This document shows, piece by piece, positions 26,557 through 35,320 of a DNA stretch of 64,000 nt. Made by a program: the position numbers and the translations under genes. This DNA comes from Tateyamaria sp. syn59 (GTDB lineage Bacteria > Pseudomonadota > Alphaproteobacteria > Rhodobacterales > Rhodobacteraceae). How positions within the stretch are numbered: the first letter of the stretch is position 1; each line of letters starts with the position of its first letter. The notes under the pieces were generated by a model. That model ran no database searches. It saw only the letters and a list, made by a program, of their open reading frames with translations, and had not been told where the DNA came from. The stretch is taken from NCBI RefSeq assembly GCF_007995245.1, contig NZ_VCBA01000003.1, forward strand, positions 1 through 64,000, written 5' to 3'.

Positions 26557-28527
26557 GTGGTTAAGTCGCCTGAAGGCGCGAACGGGCTGGTGTCCGTTCC
26601 TGCGCTGTTACATCGAAATGCCAAGGAATTTGGATCGGCCCCGGCCTATCGCGAGAAAGAATTCGGGATCTGGCAAAGCTGGACCTGGGCCGAAACGCTG
26701 GAAGAGGTCGAAGCGCTGGCATTGGGTCTGATCGACCTTGGGGTGCAGCCCGGCGACCATATTGCCGTGATTGGACGGAACCGGCCTTACCTTTACTGGT
26801 CGATGATGGCGGCGCAGATGGCGGGCGCGATCCCCGTGCCGCTCTATCAGGACGCGGCGGCGGAGGAGATGGCCTATACCCTCGACCATTCGGGCGCGCG
26901 TTTTGTGATCGCGGGTGATCAGGAGCAGGTGGACAAGGTCATCGAAGTGCAGGCGCAGTTGCCCGGCTTTGAGCAGATGATCTACCTCGATCCGCGCGGT
27001 TTGCGGAAATACGATCATTCGAAGCTGCATCAGTATTCCCATGTGCAGGATGCCGGGCGGGCCAAGCGGGATGAGTTGGCGCCAGAGATGGCGAAGCGGA
27101 TTGCGGCGCTGGATTACGACAGCACGTGTGTGATGCTCTATACCTCGGGCACCACGGGCAAGCCGAAGGGTGTGGTGCTGTCCAATCGCAACGTGATCGA
27201 GACGTCGAAGTCTTCGTCCGAGTTTGACGGGCTGCGGCAGAGCGACGACATTCTGGCTTATCTGCCGATGGCCTGGGTGGGTGATTTCATTTTCTCCGTG
27301 GGTCAGGCGCTTTGGACCGGGTTCTGCACCAACTGCCCGGAAAGCGCTGACACGATGCACGTGGACCTGCGTGAGATCGGGCCGACCTATTACTTCGCCC
27401 CGCCGCGCGTGTTCGAAGGTCAGCTGACGAACGTGATGATCCGGATGGAAGATGCGGGCGCGTTCAAGCAAAAGATGTTCCATTACTTCATGGCGCACGC
27501 GCGCAAGGTGGGCCCGGCCATTCTGGACGGAAAACCTGTCGGGTTCATGGATCGGCTGAAATACAGCCTTGGCGAGTTGATGGTCTATGGCCCGCTGAAG
27601 AACACGCTTGGGTTTTCTCGTGTGCGCGTTGGATATACCGCCGGTGAAGCAATCGGGCCTGAAATCTTTGATTTCTATCGCTCTTTGGGCATCAACCTGA
27701 AGCAGCTTTATGGCCAGACCGAAGCGACCGTGTTCATCACCGCCCAGCCCGATGGTGAGGTGCGCAGCGATACCGTTGGGGTGAAATGCCCCGGTGTTGA
27801 GTTGAAGATCGAGCCGAATGGCGAGGTGTTCTATCGCTCGCCCGGTGTGTTCGTGGAGTATTACAAGAACGCGGAAAGCACTGCCGACACCAAGGATGCT
27901 GAGGGGTGGGTCGCGACGGGTGATGCCGGGTTCATCGAAGAAGACACGGGCCATCTGCGCATCATCGACCGGGCCAAGGATGTGGGGCAGATGGCGTCGG
28001 GTGCGCTCTTTGCCCCCAAATACGTCGAGAACAAGCTGAAATTTTTCCCGAACATTCTGGAGGCCGTGGTCTTTGGCAACGGTCGCGACGAATGTACGGC
28101 TTTCATCAACATCGACCTGACAGCTGTAGGCAATTGGGCCGAGCGAAACAACATTGCCTATGCGTCATATCAAGAGCTGGCGGGGCATCCGCAGGTTTTG
28201 GCGACCATCACGGACCACGTGGAAGAGGTGAACCGGTCGGTGGCCGAGGACGAGATGTTGTCGGGCTGTCAGGTGCATCGCTTTGTCGTGCTGCACAAGG
28301 AACTGGATGCGGACGATGGCGAGTTGACCCGTACCCGCAAGGTGCGCCGCCGGATCATTGAAGAGAAGTACGCAGACATCATCACGGCGCTCTATGATGG
28401 ATCGTCGGAGGTGTCGACGGTGACCGAGGTGACCTATGAAGATGGGCGCAAGGGGTCGATTTCGGCGACGTTGGAGATCCGGTCGGCTGTGACGTCGGCT
28501 GTGGCGCAGAAGATGGCGGCGGAATGA
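26557..28527 (+). CDS. AMP-dependent acyl-CoA synthetase/ligase
   Basis: This 656-residue enzyme is expected to activate a carboxylic acid to its CoA thioester. The P-loop is canonical (MLYTSGTTGKPKGVVLSNRN, near 194), followed by YGQTEAT and the hinge region DTGHLRIIDRAKDV. A lysine-containing C terminus reads GELTRTRKVRRR. The frame opens at 26440, but GGGAGGA six bases before the GTG at 26557 decides the start. It heads the Liv-type ABC transporter cluster, which suggests that it activates the transported acid. Long-chain synthetase similarity does not settle the chain length. Confidence 0.9.
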   Translation: MVKSPEGANGLVSVPALLHRNAKEFGSAPAYREKEFGIWQSWTWAETLEEVEALALGLIDLGVQPGDHIAVIGRNRPYLYWSMMAAQMAGAIPVPLYQDAAAEEMAYTLDHSGARFVIAGDQEQVDKVIEVQAQLPGFEQMIYLDPRGLRKYDHSKLHQYSHVQDAGRAKRDELAPEMAKRIAALDYDSTCVMLYTSGTTGKPKGVVLSNRNVIETSKSSSEFDGLRQSDDILAYLPMAWVGDFIFSVGQALWTGFCTNCPESADTMHVDLREIGPTYYFAPPRVFEGQLTNVMIRMEDAGAFKQKMFHYFMAHARKVGPAILDGKPVGFMDRLKYSLGELMVYGPLKNTLGFSRVRVGYTAGEAIGPEIFDFYRSLGINLKQLYGQTEATVFITAQPDGEVRSDTVGVKCPGVELKIEPNGEVFYRSPGVFVEYYKNAESTADTKDAEGWVATGDAGFIEEDTGHLRIIDRAKDVGQMASGALFAPKYVENKLKFFPNILEAVVFGNGRDECTAFINIDLTAVGNWAERNNIAYASYQELAGHPQVLATITDHVEEVNRSVAEDEMLSGCQVHRFVVLHKELDADDGELTRTRKVRRRIIEEKYADIITALYDGSSEVSTVTEVTYEDGRKGSISATLEIRSAVTSAVAQKMAAE

Positions 28528-28715
28528 GGATGTCGGTGCGACGCTCGGCTGCGCCATCGCCCCGCCCGCCATCCCGTATGGCGCGTCATGTTTGGCGAGG
28601 GGGACTTATAGCGGACCGGCCCTCCGGGGGGGATTTTTTTGAAACAGGGAATGAGGGCCGTTGTGGAAAGCCTCCTGTGGAGGGTTTCAGGTCCGAATGG
28701 GCGGAGCCCGTGACC

Positions 28716-28880
28716 CTAGTCCTTGAACACGTGCCGGACCGCGCAGCTCAGGCGGTTGTCGCCGGTGAAATAGCCGATGTTGCGCCGCATGATCTTGCGG
28801 GTCTCCGCAGCGTTCAGCCCCTTTCGGCGGCAGTCAAATGCGAGTTTCAGCAGGTAGCGGCGTTCAAGTGCGTCAAACAT
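28716..28880 (-). CDS. small conserved-looking basic protein, 54 residues
   Basis: This small gene lies antisense to the ABC operon, between the ligase and the first ATPase gene. It has a GGAGGG six bases before its ATG and encodes a basic, helical protein starting MFDALERRYLLKLAFDCRRK with IMRRNIGYFTGDNRLSCAVRH later. The composition is clearly protein-like, unlike the opposite strand. I do not recognise a domain. The longer frame up to 28964 lacks such a ribosome-binding site. Confidence 0.6.
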   Translation of the reverse strand: MFDALERRYLLKLAFDCRRKGLNAAETRKIMRRNIGYFTGDNRLSCAVRHVFKD

Positions 28881-28962
28881 GGGAAGCCCTCCGAGGCGAT
28901 GTCTGAGCTTGCGCATAAAATGGTTAACATCCCGCTGACCGCGCGGGCGATGGAGGCAGTTC

Positions 28963-29781
28963 ATGCTTGATCAGGCCGAAGGATACGTCACCGCCGATGG
29001 CCGCAAGATCGGTGGCGTGGTGATGGAGATGAAGAACATTACCCTGCGCTTTGGCGGGGTCGAGGCGATCAAGGACATTTCGTTCGACATTCGAGAGGGG
29101 GAGATTCGGGCGATCATCGGGCCGAACGGCGCTGGCAAGTCATCCATGCTGAATGTCATTTCGGGCTTCTACATCCCGCAGGAGGGGCAGGTGTACTACA
29201 AAGGTGCGCCGCGCCCGCCGATGAAACCCTTTGAGGTGGCGCGGCAGGGGATTGCGCGGACGTTCCAGAATATTGCGCTGTTCGAGGGGATGACTGTTCT
29301 GGACAACGTCATGACGGGCCGGTTGACCCATATGAAGACCGGTCTGTGGGGGCAAGCGATCTGGAAAGGAAAGGCCGAGGCTGAAGAGACTGCGAACCGT
29401 GAAGTGGCTGAGAAGATTATAGATTTCTTAGAGATTCAGGCCATTCGCAAGACGCCTGTTGCGCGGCTGCCTTACGGGCTGAAAAAGCGGGTGGAGCTGG
29501 CGCGGGCGTTGGCGGCTGAGCCTTCGTTGTTGCTGCTGGACGAGCCGATGGCGGGGATGAATGTCGAGGAGAAGGAGGACATGAGCCGCTTTATCCTCGA
29601 CGTGAATGACGAGTTTGGAACCACGATTGCGCTGATTGAACACGATATGGGCGTGGTCATGGACCTGTCCGACCGCGTGGTCGTGATGGATTATGGCAAG
29701 AAGATCGGGGATGGATCGCCTGATGAGGTGCGCAACAATCAGGATGTAATCGACGCCTATCTCGGGGTGTCGCATGATTAA
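28963..29781 (+). CDS. Liv-type ABC transporter ATP-binding protein (LivG-like)
   Basis: The 272-residue ATPase drives a branched-chain-amino-acid-type (HAAT) importer. Walker A is GPNGAGKSS (near 53), the signature region is LPYGLKKRVELARAL (near 168), and Walker B is LLLLDEPMAGMN (near 190). The C-terminal LivG extension is VMDYGKKIGDGSPDEVRNN. GGAGG six bases before the ATG supports the start. It is the first of the transporter genes after the ligase; the complete set also includes the genes at 30892, 32804, 33973 and 35321. Confidence 0.93.
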   Translation: MLDQAEGYVTADGRKIGGVVMEMKNITLRFGGVEAIKDISFDIREGEIRAIIGPNGAGKSSMLNVISGFYIPQEGQVYYKGAPRPPMKPFEVARQGIARTFQNIALFEGMTVLDNVMTGRLTHMKTGLWGQAIWKGKAEAEETANREVAEKIIDFLEIQAIRKTPVARLPYGLKKRVELARALAAEPSLLLLDEPMAGMNVEEKEDMSRFILDVNDEFGTTIALIEHDMGVVMDLSDRVVVMDYGKKIGDGSPDEVRNNQDVIDAYLGVSHD

Positions 29782-30322
29782 GCACTTGGTGTCATTGGCG
29801 CTTGTTGCGATGTCCTGGGCGGGGCTGGCGCAGGCGCAGGATCAGGCGCTGTTTGAGGCGGGGCTTGGCGAATGCGCGCGGTACATCGCGACGCAGCCGA
29901 CCACTGTCTGGACCTCGCAGGTGGTGCCGCTTGACGTCGATGAGGATGAGGGCGGGATCAAGATGACCGTCGTTTATCCGCAGGGCTCGGGCGGCGGGTT
30001 CGACTTTGCTGTCAGCTTTGATCATTCGCGCGGCAACTCGACCACGCCGGGCACATGGGCGTGCAGTGGGTCTGGGCCGAAGTCTCCGCAATGGCCGCAA
30101 TTCAACACGACCGGTTGGATTGGGGCGGATGCACGCTTGCGTTTTAACGGCCTGGTCGAGTTGAAGTTTCCGCCGCCGCAGCGGGCCTATGCCAATTGCA
30201 CCGCGGATGCGCCCGACATTTACCTGCTGTTCAATGCAGGTGATGGGGATCGCGTCGTGTTTGCGGCTACGACGGGGCCAGCCGCTGCTGCGTTCTGCAG
30301 CTCCTTGGGATGGAAGGGGTAA
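29774..30322 (+). CDS. secreted protein of unknown function within the ABC operon
   Basis: The 182-residue protein starts inside the end of the livG-like gene (8-base overlap), so it is translated as part of the operon. A signal peptide (MIKHLVSLALVAMSWAGLAQA) is cut before QDQALF. The mature protein has four cysteines, which could form two periplasmic disulfides, and a Gly/Ser-rich beta-type middle (YPQGSGGGFDFAVSF). I recognise no family. It may assist substrate capture, but only its position suggests that. Confidence 0.75.
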   Translation: MIKHLVSLALVAMSWAGLAQAQDQALFEAGLGECARYIATQPTTVWTSQVVPLDVDEDEGGIKMTVVYPQGSGGGFDFAVSFDHSRGNSTTPGTWACSGSGPKSPQWPQFNTTGWIGADARLRFNGLVELKFPPPQRAYANCTADAPDIYLLFNAGDGDRVVFAATTGPAAAAFCSSLGWKG

Positions 30323-30326
30323 CGAT

Positions 30327-30890
30327 ATGTTTCGCCACATGCCCCTTGGTGCCGCGATTGTTCTGGCGATGTCACCAGCATCGGCAGAACGAAGTGTGGA
30401 GCAACGCCTTATAGAAGACTTTGCAGATATGTGCATTGCACAGGTCACGAGCGGTAACGTTGTTTCGAGTCTGAGCTACCAAGAAATGACAGAACCACAA
30501 ATACGCGCGCTGGCGACTTCGTTCAGCTTCGGTGCCGTTCCCGAAGCGGTATGGTTTGAGCCGTCCGGGAAATGGTTCCGCGTTCAGCAAGACGTGAATG
30601 TTCCCGAGCTGTGCGAATTCTTCGCCGTGGGGGCAAATCCGAAGGCCATCGTGTCGGCATGGAACGCGGAATTCGGCGAAGCATACCGAAGCCGATCTGC
30701 CGCCAGAACTCGGACGACTGCGAGCGGAATTCGTGCGGGTGGGTTTAATAGCAAGCCCCATGAAGACGGTTTTGTGCAGGTTAGCTTTAATACGTTTCGT
30801 TTCGAAGAAACGGATTTTTTAATCCTGGTCGCACTTAAGATCGGGAAGACGCCCGCATCGTGCGATTTGTGGCCGGAGGAGTGTGACTAG
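30327..30890 (+). CDS. secreted protein of unknown function within the ABC operon
   Basis: The frame opens at 30189, but the ATG at 30327, shortly after a GGAAGGGG, starts a good signal peptide (MFRHMPLGAAIVLAMSPASA before ERSVEQ), giving 187 residues. Three to four cysteines remain in the mature part. Codon use is noticeably less GC-rich than in the flanking transporter genes. It lies four bases after the previous secreted protein and before the permease gene. No family recognised. Confidence 0.7.
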   Translation: MFRHMPLGAAIVLAMSPASAERSVEQRLIEDFADMCIAQVTSGNVVSSLSYQEMTEPQIRALATSFSFGAVPEAVWFEPSGKWFRVQQDVNVPELCEFFAVGANPKAIVSAWNAEFGEAYRSRSAARTRTTASGIRAGGFNSKPHEDGFVQVSFNTFRFEETDFLILVALKIGKTPASCDLWPEECD

Positions 30891-30891
30891 A

Positions 30892-31923
30892 ATGTCGGAT
30901 CAACTGATCTATGCCAGTGAGGTGTTCCTGAACGGTCTGATGGCCGGGGTGCTCTATGCCCTTGTGGCGCTGGGTTTTGTCCTGATCTTCAAGGCCTCGG
31001 GCATCTTCAACTTCGCCCAAGGTGTGATGGCGCTTTTTGCCGCCATGACCCTGGTGGGCATCCAGAACGGGCAGGTGCCCTTTGCCCATCTGATCAACGC
31101 AGTCTTTGGCACAGACATCCACTATTTCGGATGGGAGGTGCATTCGATCCTCGCCATCTTGCTGACCGTTGCAGTGATGATCCTGCTCGCCTGGATGGTG
31201 CAGCGCTTCATCTTCAAGCATCTCGTGGGGCAGGAACCGATCATCCTGTTCATGGCGACCATTGGTCTGGCCTATCTGCTGGAGGGGGTGGCGGACCTGA
31301 TGTGGGGCTCCGAGATCAAGAAGCTGGATGTGTGTCTGGCCGAGGGGACCTGCCTGCCGCAAGGCATCAACCTTGCCATTGACGAGGCGACGTTCAACCT
31401 GTTCGGCTACGGGTTCTTTATCGACAATCTGGATATCACGGCGACGATCATCGCGATCCTGCTGGTGACGGCGCTGGTGATCTTTTCGCAATACACCAAG
31501 CAAGGGCGCGCCATGCGGGCCGTGGCGGATGACCACCAGGCGGCTTTGAGCGTCGGGGTTTCGCTGAACTACATCTGGATTCTGGTGTGGTCGGTCGCGG
31601 GTTTCGTGGCCCTTGTCGCGGGTATCATGTGGGGGGCGAAGTCGGGCGTGCAGTTTTCGCTGTCGCTGATCGCGCTCAAGGCGCTACCAGTGCTCATGCT
31701 GGGTGGGTTTACCTCCATCCCCGGTGCTATCGTGGGTGGCCTGATCATTGGTGTGGGCGAGAAGCTGTTTGAGTTCTTCATGTCCTCCAGTGATCTCGCG
31801 GGCGCGCTCTTTGGCTTTACGATGAACGCGACCGAGAACTGGTTTGCCTATGTGCTGGCGCTGATCTTCCTTGTCTTCCGTCCGCAGGGCCTGTTCGGGG
31901 AGAAGATCATTGAACGGGTCTAA
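30892..31923 (+). CDS. Liv-type ABC transporter permease (LivH-like)
   Basis: A 343-residue inner-membrane permease with about eight hydrophobic helices. Hallmarks are GLMAGVLYALVALGFVLIFKASGIFNFAQG at the N terminus and a C-terminal KALPVLMLGGFTSIPGAIVGGLIIG. The insertion around 150-175 (VCLAEGTCLPQG) lies on the periplasmic side and is larger than in simple LivH proteins. I prefer ATG 30892, 11 bases after GGAGGA; GTG 30883 would be too close to it. It pairs with the permease at 32804. Confidence 0.9.
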   Translation: MSDQLIYASEVFLNGLMAGVLYALVALGFVLIFKASGIFNFAQGVMALFAAMTLVGIQNGQVPFAHLINAVFGTDIHYFGWEVHSILAILLTVAVMILLAWMVQRFIFKHLVGQEPIILFMATIGLAYLLEGVADLMWGSEIKKLDVCLAEGTCLPQGINLAIDEATFNLFGYGFFIDNLDITATIIAILLVTALVIFSQYTKQGRAMRAVADDHQAALSVGVSLNYIWILVWSVAGFVALVAGIMWGAKSGVQFSLSLIALKALPVLMLGGFTSIPGAIVGGLIIGVGEKLFEFFMSSSDLAGALFGFTMNATENWFAYVLALIFLVFRPQGLFGEKIIERV

Positions 31924-32335
31924 GGCCAATCAATTGCCCCCTGCCGCTCTTGCGGCAGTGGTCGCGTCGGGCGCGGCGTGGGCGGAATGTACGCCGATCG
32001 AAGATCCGGAGCCGCACATGGATCTTGAGCGGTTCAAGACACTTGTGAGTGAAGGTGAATTCGGTACGGCGTTGCTGCCTTTCGAAATCCCGCAATCTGC
32101 CAAGACGCAGCTTGCGGGAAGCCTTGAAGCCGTCGCACCAGATGGGTTCGAAGACTGCACGACAATCAAACGCGTCCGCCAAAGCGACCACTTCATTTCC
32201 GAACTCTTCATGACCGAAGTCGACGGGGCCGTGCTGTATTGGGCCATTTCCGGCCAAATCCGTGGCGACCGCTTTCGGATGATCAACTTCAACTATTCCG
32301 ACAAGTTCGACGAGTTCAGGGAGTTGATCTATTGA
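31910..32335 (+). CDS. secreted protein of unknown function, TTG start
   Basis: The reading frame overlaps the end of the permease gene. A TTG at 31910, eight bases after GGGAG, starts a plausible signal peptide (NGSKANQLPPAALAAVVASG, then AAWA before ECTP), giving 141 residues. The mature domain is acidic with two cysteines and a C-terminal beta-type pattern (AVLYWAISGQIRGDRFRMIN). It is the third secreted orphan in this transporter operon and shows no clear similarity to the other two. Confidence 0.6.
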   Translation: MNGSKANQLPPAALAAVVASGAAWAECTPIEDPEPHMDLERFKTLVSEGEFGTALLPFEIPQSAKTQLAGSLEAVAPDGFEDCTTIKRVRQSDHFISELFMTEVDGAVLYWAISGQIRGDRFRMINFNYSDKFDEFRELIY

Positions 32336-32348
32336 TGCCCGTTGATCA

Positions 32349-32678
32349 TCACCCTTCGTCCAATTGTCGGAACAGCGCAACCGTCAGTGCGGCCAGCACA
32401 GTAATTGACAGCGTCATGGCCAGCATGATGTCGCCTGTCAGCACAAGCGTCGTACCGGCGCAAAGTGTCAGTACGAAGATGCACAATAGCAGCGTCTGGC
32501 CGAGCCGCGATTGTACGCGCCCCGGCGGTTGGCGCGCCGGTGTTTGTTCCAGCACATCGTCTGCGTCCGGTATCGCCTCGAACAGCTTTGCCTTCTCGGC
32601 AGCCAGATCGACGGCACTTAACTCACCCCGCGCATGCGCGGCATCGAGACGACGGATGTCGTCTAGAATCACGGTCAT
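32349..32678 (-). CDS. small membrane protein with N-terminal SHOCT-like segment
   Basis: This 109-residue protein lies antisense inside the ABC operon. An N-terminal helical segment (LDDIRRLDAAHARGELSAVD) resembles short oligomerisation motifs. Two hydrophobic helices follow (LGQTLLLCIFVLTLCAGTTL and IMLAMTLSITVLAALTVALF). GGAG eight bases before the ATG at 32678 decides the start; a GTG at 32687 lacks a site. It splits the operon, so the second permease at 32804 probably has its own promoter or is reached by read-through. Confidence 0.6.
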   Translation of the reverse strand: MTVILDDIRRLDAAHARGELSAVDLAAEKAKLFEAIPDADDVLEQTPARQPPGRVQSRLGQTLLLCIFVLTLCAGTTLVLTGDIMLAMTLSITVLAALTVALFRQLDEG

Positions 32679-32803
32679 AGATCCCACTCCATTTACCCAC
32701 GATCAGTGTGCACACGGGATTGGGGCGAAATGTGGCAAAACAGGAAAACCACGCATGGTGGTTAAGCGCCCGTTCACCAAAATACGGCAGGAGGAGCAAG
32801 CTG

Positions 32804-33880
32804 ATGTTCTATCGTGAGGCGGGCGATTTTTCGACCACATATCCGCAGGATAGCCAGACTTTCCCGATCAAGTTCGACCGGTATCGCTACTATGTCGTGC
32901 TGGCCGTGGCCGTGTTGGTCATGCCGTTTGTGATGACGGATTATCTGGTCAATTCGATCTTTCTGCCGTTTTTGATCTACGCCATCGCGGCGATCGGGTT
33001 GAACATCCTGACCGGCTATTGCGGGCAGGTGAGCCTTGGCACCGGCGGGTTCATGGCTGTAGGGGCCTATGCCTGTTACAAGCTGATGACGGCCTTTCCC
33101 GATGTGAACATCTTTTTCCATGTGATCCTTGCCGGAGGGATCACGGCGATGGTCGGCACGCTGTTTGGCCTTCCGTCCCTGCGGATCAAGGGGTTCTATC
33201 TGGCCGTGGCGACGCTGGCGGCGCAGTTCTTTCTTGTTTGGCTCTTCAACAAGGTGTCGTGGTTCTACAACTACTCCGCCTCGGGCCAGATCAATGCGCC
33301 TGAACGCACCGTGTTCGGCATTGAGGTGACGGGCCCGAATACCGAGGCATGGGCGACATATCTGTTCTGTTTGGTCTTTACCGTGGGTGCTGCGATCCTG
33401 GCCCGCAACCTGACCCGTGGGTCCGTGGGCCGCGAGTGGATGGCGATCCGCGACATGGATATCGCGGCTGAGATCATTGGGGTGAACCCGCTGCGCGCCA
33501 AACTGACCGCTTTTGCCGTATCGTCCTTCTTTGTCGGCGTGTCGGGGGCGCTGTTCTTTGCGGTCTACCTGGGCGCGGTCGAGGTGGGTGAGGTGTTTGG
33601 CATCACCAAGTCATTTCTTGTCCTGTTCATGATCATTATCGGGGGGCTGGGGTCGATCTTCGGCTCCTTCGCCGGGGCCGCGTTCCTTGTCGTTCTGCCT
33701 GTGGTGCTGAAGATCGTTGGCGTGGACCTGTTGGGTTGGCCCACCGACATCGTGGCGCATTTCCAGCTTGTGATCGTGGGCGGGCTGATCATCATGTTCC
33801 TGATCCTTGAACCGCACGGACTGGCGCAGCTGTGGCGCGTGGCCAAGGAGAAACTGAGATTGTGGCCGTTCCCGCATTGA
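32804..33880 (+). CDS. Liv-type ABC transporter permease (LivM-like)
   Basis: The 358-residue permease has about nine to ten hydrophobic helices with the LivM hallmarks IGLNILTGYCGQVSLGTGGF (near 66-85), LPSLRIKGFYLAVATLAAQF and a late FGITKSFLVLFMIIIGGLGSIFGSF. The upstream open frame to 32708 is noncoding. GGAGGAGC before ATG 32804 gives the start. It forms the channel together with the permease at 30892. A hairpin repeat at 33895-33925 separates it from the binding-protein gene. Confidence 0.92.
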   Translation: MFYREAGDFSTTYPQDSQTFPIKFDRYRYYVVLAVAVLVMPFVMTDYLVNSIFLPFLIYAIAAIGLNILTGYCGQVSLGTGGFMAVGAYACYKLMTAFPDVNIFFHVILAGGITAMVGTLFGLPSLRIKGFYLAVATLAAQFFLVWLFNKVSWFYNYSASGQINAPERTVFGIEVTGPNTEAWATYLFCLVFTVGAAILARNLTRGSVGREWMAIRDMDIAAEIIGVNPLRAKLTAFAVSSFFVGVSGALFFAVYLGAVEVGEVFGITKSFLVLFMIIIGGLGSIFGSFAGAAFLVVLPVVLKIVGVDLLGWPTDIVAHFQLVIVGGLIIMFLILEPHGLAQLWRVAKEKLRLWPFPH

Positions 33881-33894
33881 CGGGGGCGGTTGCC

Positions 33895-33925
33895 AAGAAT
33901 GGTGGGGTGAAACCCCACCCTACGG
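33895..33925. repeat. GGTGGGGT hairpin, Rhodobacteraceae-type intergenic repeat
   Basis: A perfect eight-pair stem GGTGGGGT/ACCCCACC with a three-base loop lies at 33901-33919, followed by CTACGG. On the other strand it reads GTAGGGTGGGGTTTCACCCC. I recall this pattern from many Rhodobacteraceae intergenic regions. It differs from the CCCCG-GTATTT repeat seen elsewhere here. Confidence 0.55.
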
Positions 33926-33972
33926 ATGGGCCGGATGGCTCGCATCGGATAACCATTAGGGAGGAATTACCG

Positions 33973-35247
33973 ATGAAATACAAACTAGGCACCTATGCCG
34001 TCGCAGCCATGATGGCGGCCAGCCCAGTGATGGCGGACCTCGTGTTCCCAAGCTTGAGCTACCGGACCGGGCCATATGCGGCGGGGGGCATCCCCTTTGC
34101 TGACGGTTATGCAGACTACTTCACCCTGCTGAACGAGCGCGACGGCGGCATCGGTGGCGTGGAAACCCGCGTGCTGGAATGCGAGACCGGCTACAACACC
34201 GAGAAGGGTGTGGAATGCTACGAGGCGACCAAGGGCGAAGGGTCGCTGGTCTATCAACCGCTGTCGACCGGCATCACCTACCAACTGATCCCCAAGACAA
34301 CCGCGGACGGCATCCCGATGCACACCATGGGCTATGGCCGGACCTCTGCTGCGAACGGCCAAGTGTTCAGCCACACGTTCAACTACCCTGCAAACTACTG
34401 GAACGGGGCGTCGGGCGCTATCAACTACCTGATGAGCCAGGGCGACATCGCGGGCAAGAAGATCGCGCTTGTCTACCACAACTCCGCCTATGGCAAGGAG
34501 CCGATCCGCACGCTCGAAGAGCTTTCGGAAAAGCACGGCTTTGAGCTGATGCTCGTGGCCGTGGATCACCCCGGTCAGGAGCAGAAGTCGCAGTGGCTGC
34601 AAATCCGCCGTGAGCGTCCCGACAATGTCATCATGTATGGCTGGGGTGTGATGAACCAGGTGGCGATCCAGGAAGCGGCCAACATCCGCTACCCGATGGA
34701 AAACTTCATCGGCATCTGGTGGTCCGGGTCTGAGAATGACGTGCTGCCTGCGGGTGACGCGGCCAACGGATACAAGGCGCTGACCTTCCACGGCGTGGGC
34801 AGTGACTTCCCAATCTTCGACGACATCCAAAAATATGTTGTCGATGCGGGCAAGGCTGCGGGTGCTGGCGACCAGATCGGCACGGTGCTCTATAACCGTG
34901 GTCTCTATGCCGCGATGCTGGCGGCCGAAGCGGCCAAGACCGCGCAAGAGATCCATGGCACGGCCGAGATCACGCCAGCCATGATGCGTGACGGCATGGA
35001 AGCGCTGGAGATCACCGAGGCCAAGATGACTGAACTCGGTCTGCCGGGCTTTGGTCCGTCGTTCAACGTGTCTTGCGAAAACCACGGTGGTCCCGGCCTG
35101 ATTGGCATGACCCAGTGGGATGCATCGGCGGGCACATGGTCGCTGATTTCTGACTTCTCGGAGACGGACATGGAGGTCATCCAGCCGCTGATCGACGAGG
35201 ACAGCGCGTCCTACGCCAGCGAGAACAACATCGAAGCGGGCTGTTAA
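33973..35247 (+). CDS. Liv-type ABC transporter substrate-binding protein
   Basis: A periplasmic type I binding protein of the Peripla_BP_6 family, 424 residues. The signal peptide MKYKLGTYAVAAMMAASPVMA is cut before DLVFPSL. The fold elements SYRTGPYAAGGIPFADGYADYF, GYGRTSAANGQVFSH and IALVYHNSAYGKEPIRTLEE match aliphatic/aromatic-acid binding members better than leucine-binding ones, judged by eye. GGGAGGAA before ATG 33973 fixes the start. It is followed by a strong stem-loop at 35258-35285 and by the second ATPase gene. Confidence 0.92.
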   Translation: MKYKLGTYAVAAMMAASPVMADLVFPSLSYRTGPYAAGGIPFADGYADYFTLLNERDGGIGGVETRVLECETGYNTEKGVECYEATKGEGSLVYQPLSTGITYQLIPKTTADGIPMHTMGYGRTSAANGQVFSHTFNYPANYWNGASGAINYLMSQGDIAGKKIALVYHNSAYGKEPIRTLEELSEKHGFELMLVAVDHPGQEQKSQWLQIRRERPDNVIMYGWGVMNQVAIQEAANIRYPMENFIGIWWSGSENDVLPAGDAANGYKALTFHGVGSDFPIFDDIQKYVVDAGKAAGAGDQIGTVLYNRGLYAAMLAAEAAKTAQEIHGTAEITPAMMRDGMEALEITEAKMTELGLPGFGPSFNVSCENHGGPGLIGMTQWDASAGTWSLISDFSETDMEVIQPLIDEDSASYASENNIEAGC

Positions 35248-35257
35248 GCCCTCACAT

Positions 35258-35316
35258 CCCGGCGGCAGCACCCGTTGCCGCCGGGGCATTTGCATATTTT
35301 TGGAACAATGAAGGTG
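35258..35316 (+). terminator. stem-loop after the binding-protein gene, with repeat tail
   Basis: A perfect ten-pair stem CCCGGCGGCA/TGCCGCCGGG (35258-35267 and 35276-35285) with an eight-base loop is followed by GCATTTGCATATTTTTGG and an AATGAAGG. The tail resembles the GTATTT-AGAAGAAG part of the dispersed repeat. There is no long U-run right after the stem, so partial termination or 3'-end protection of the abundant binding-protein mRNA is likely rather than a full stop. Confidence 0.6.
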
Positions 35317-35320
35317 GCCC

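Noticed and set aside
28524-28970. 148-residue frame on the plus strand after the ligase gene
   Set aside because: No ribosome-binding site fits, the sequence is Arg/Pro/Ser-rich, and the minus strand has a better small gene at 28716-28880.
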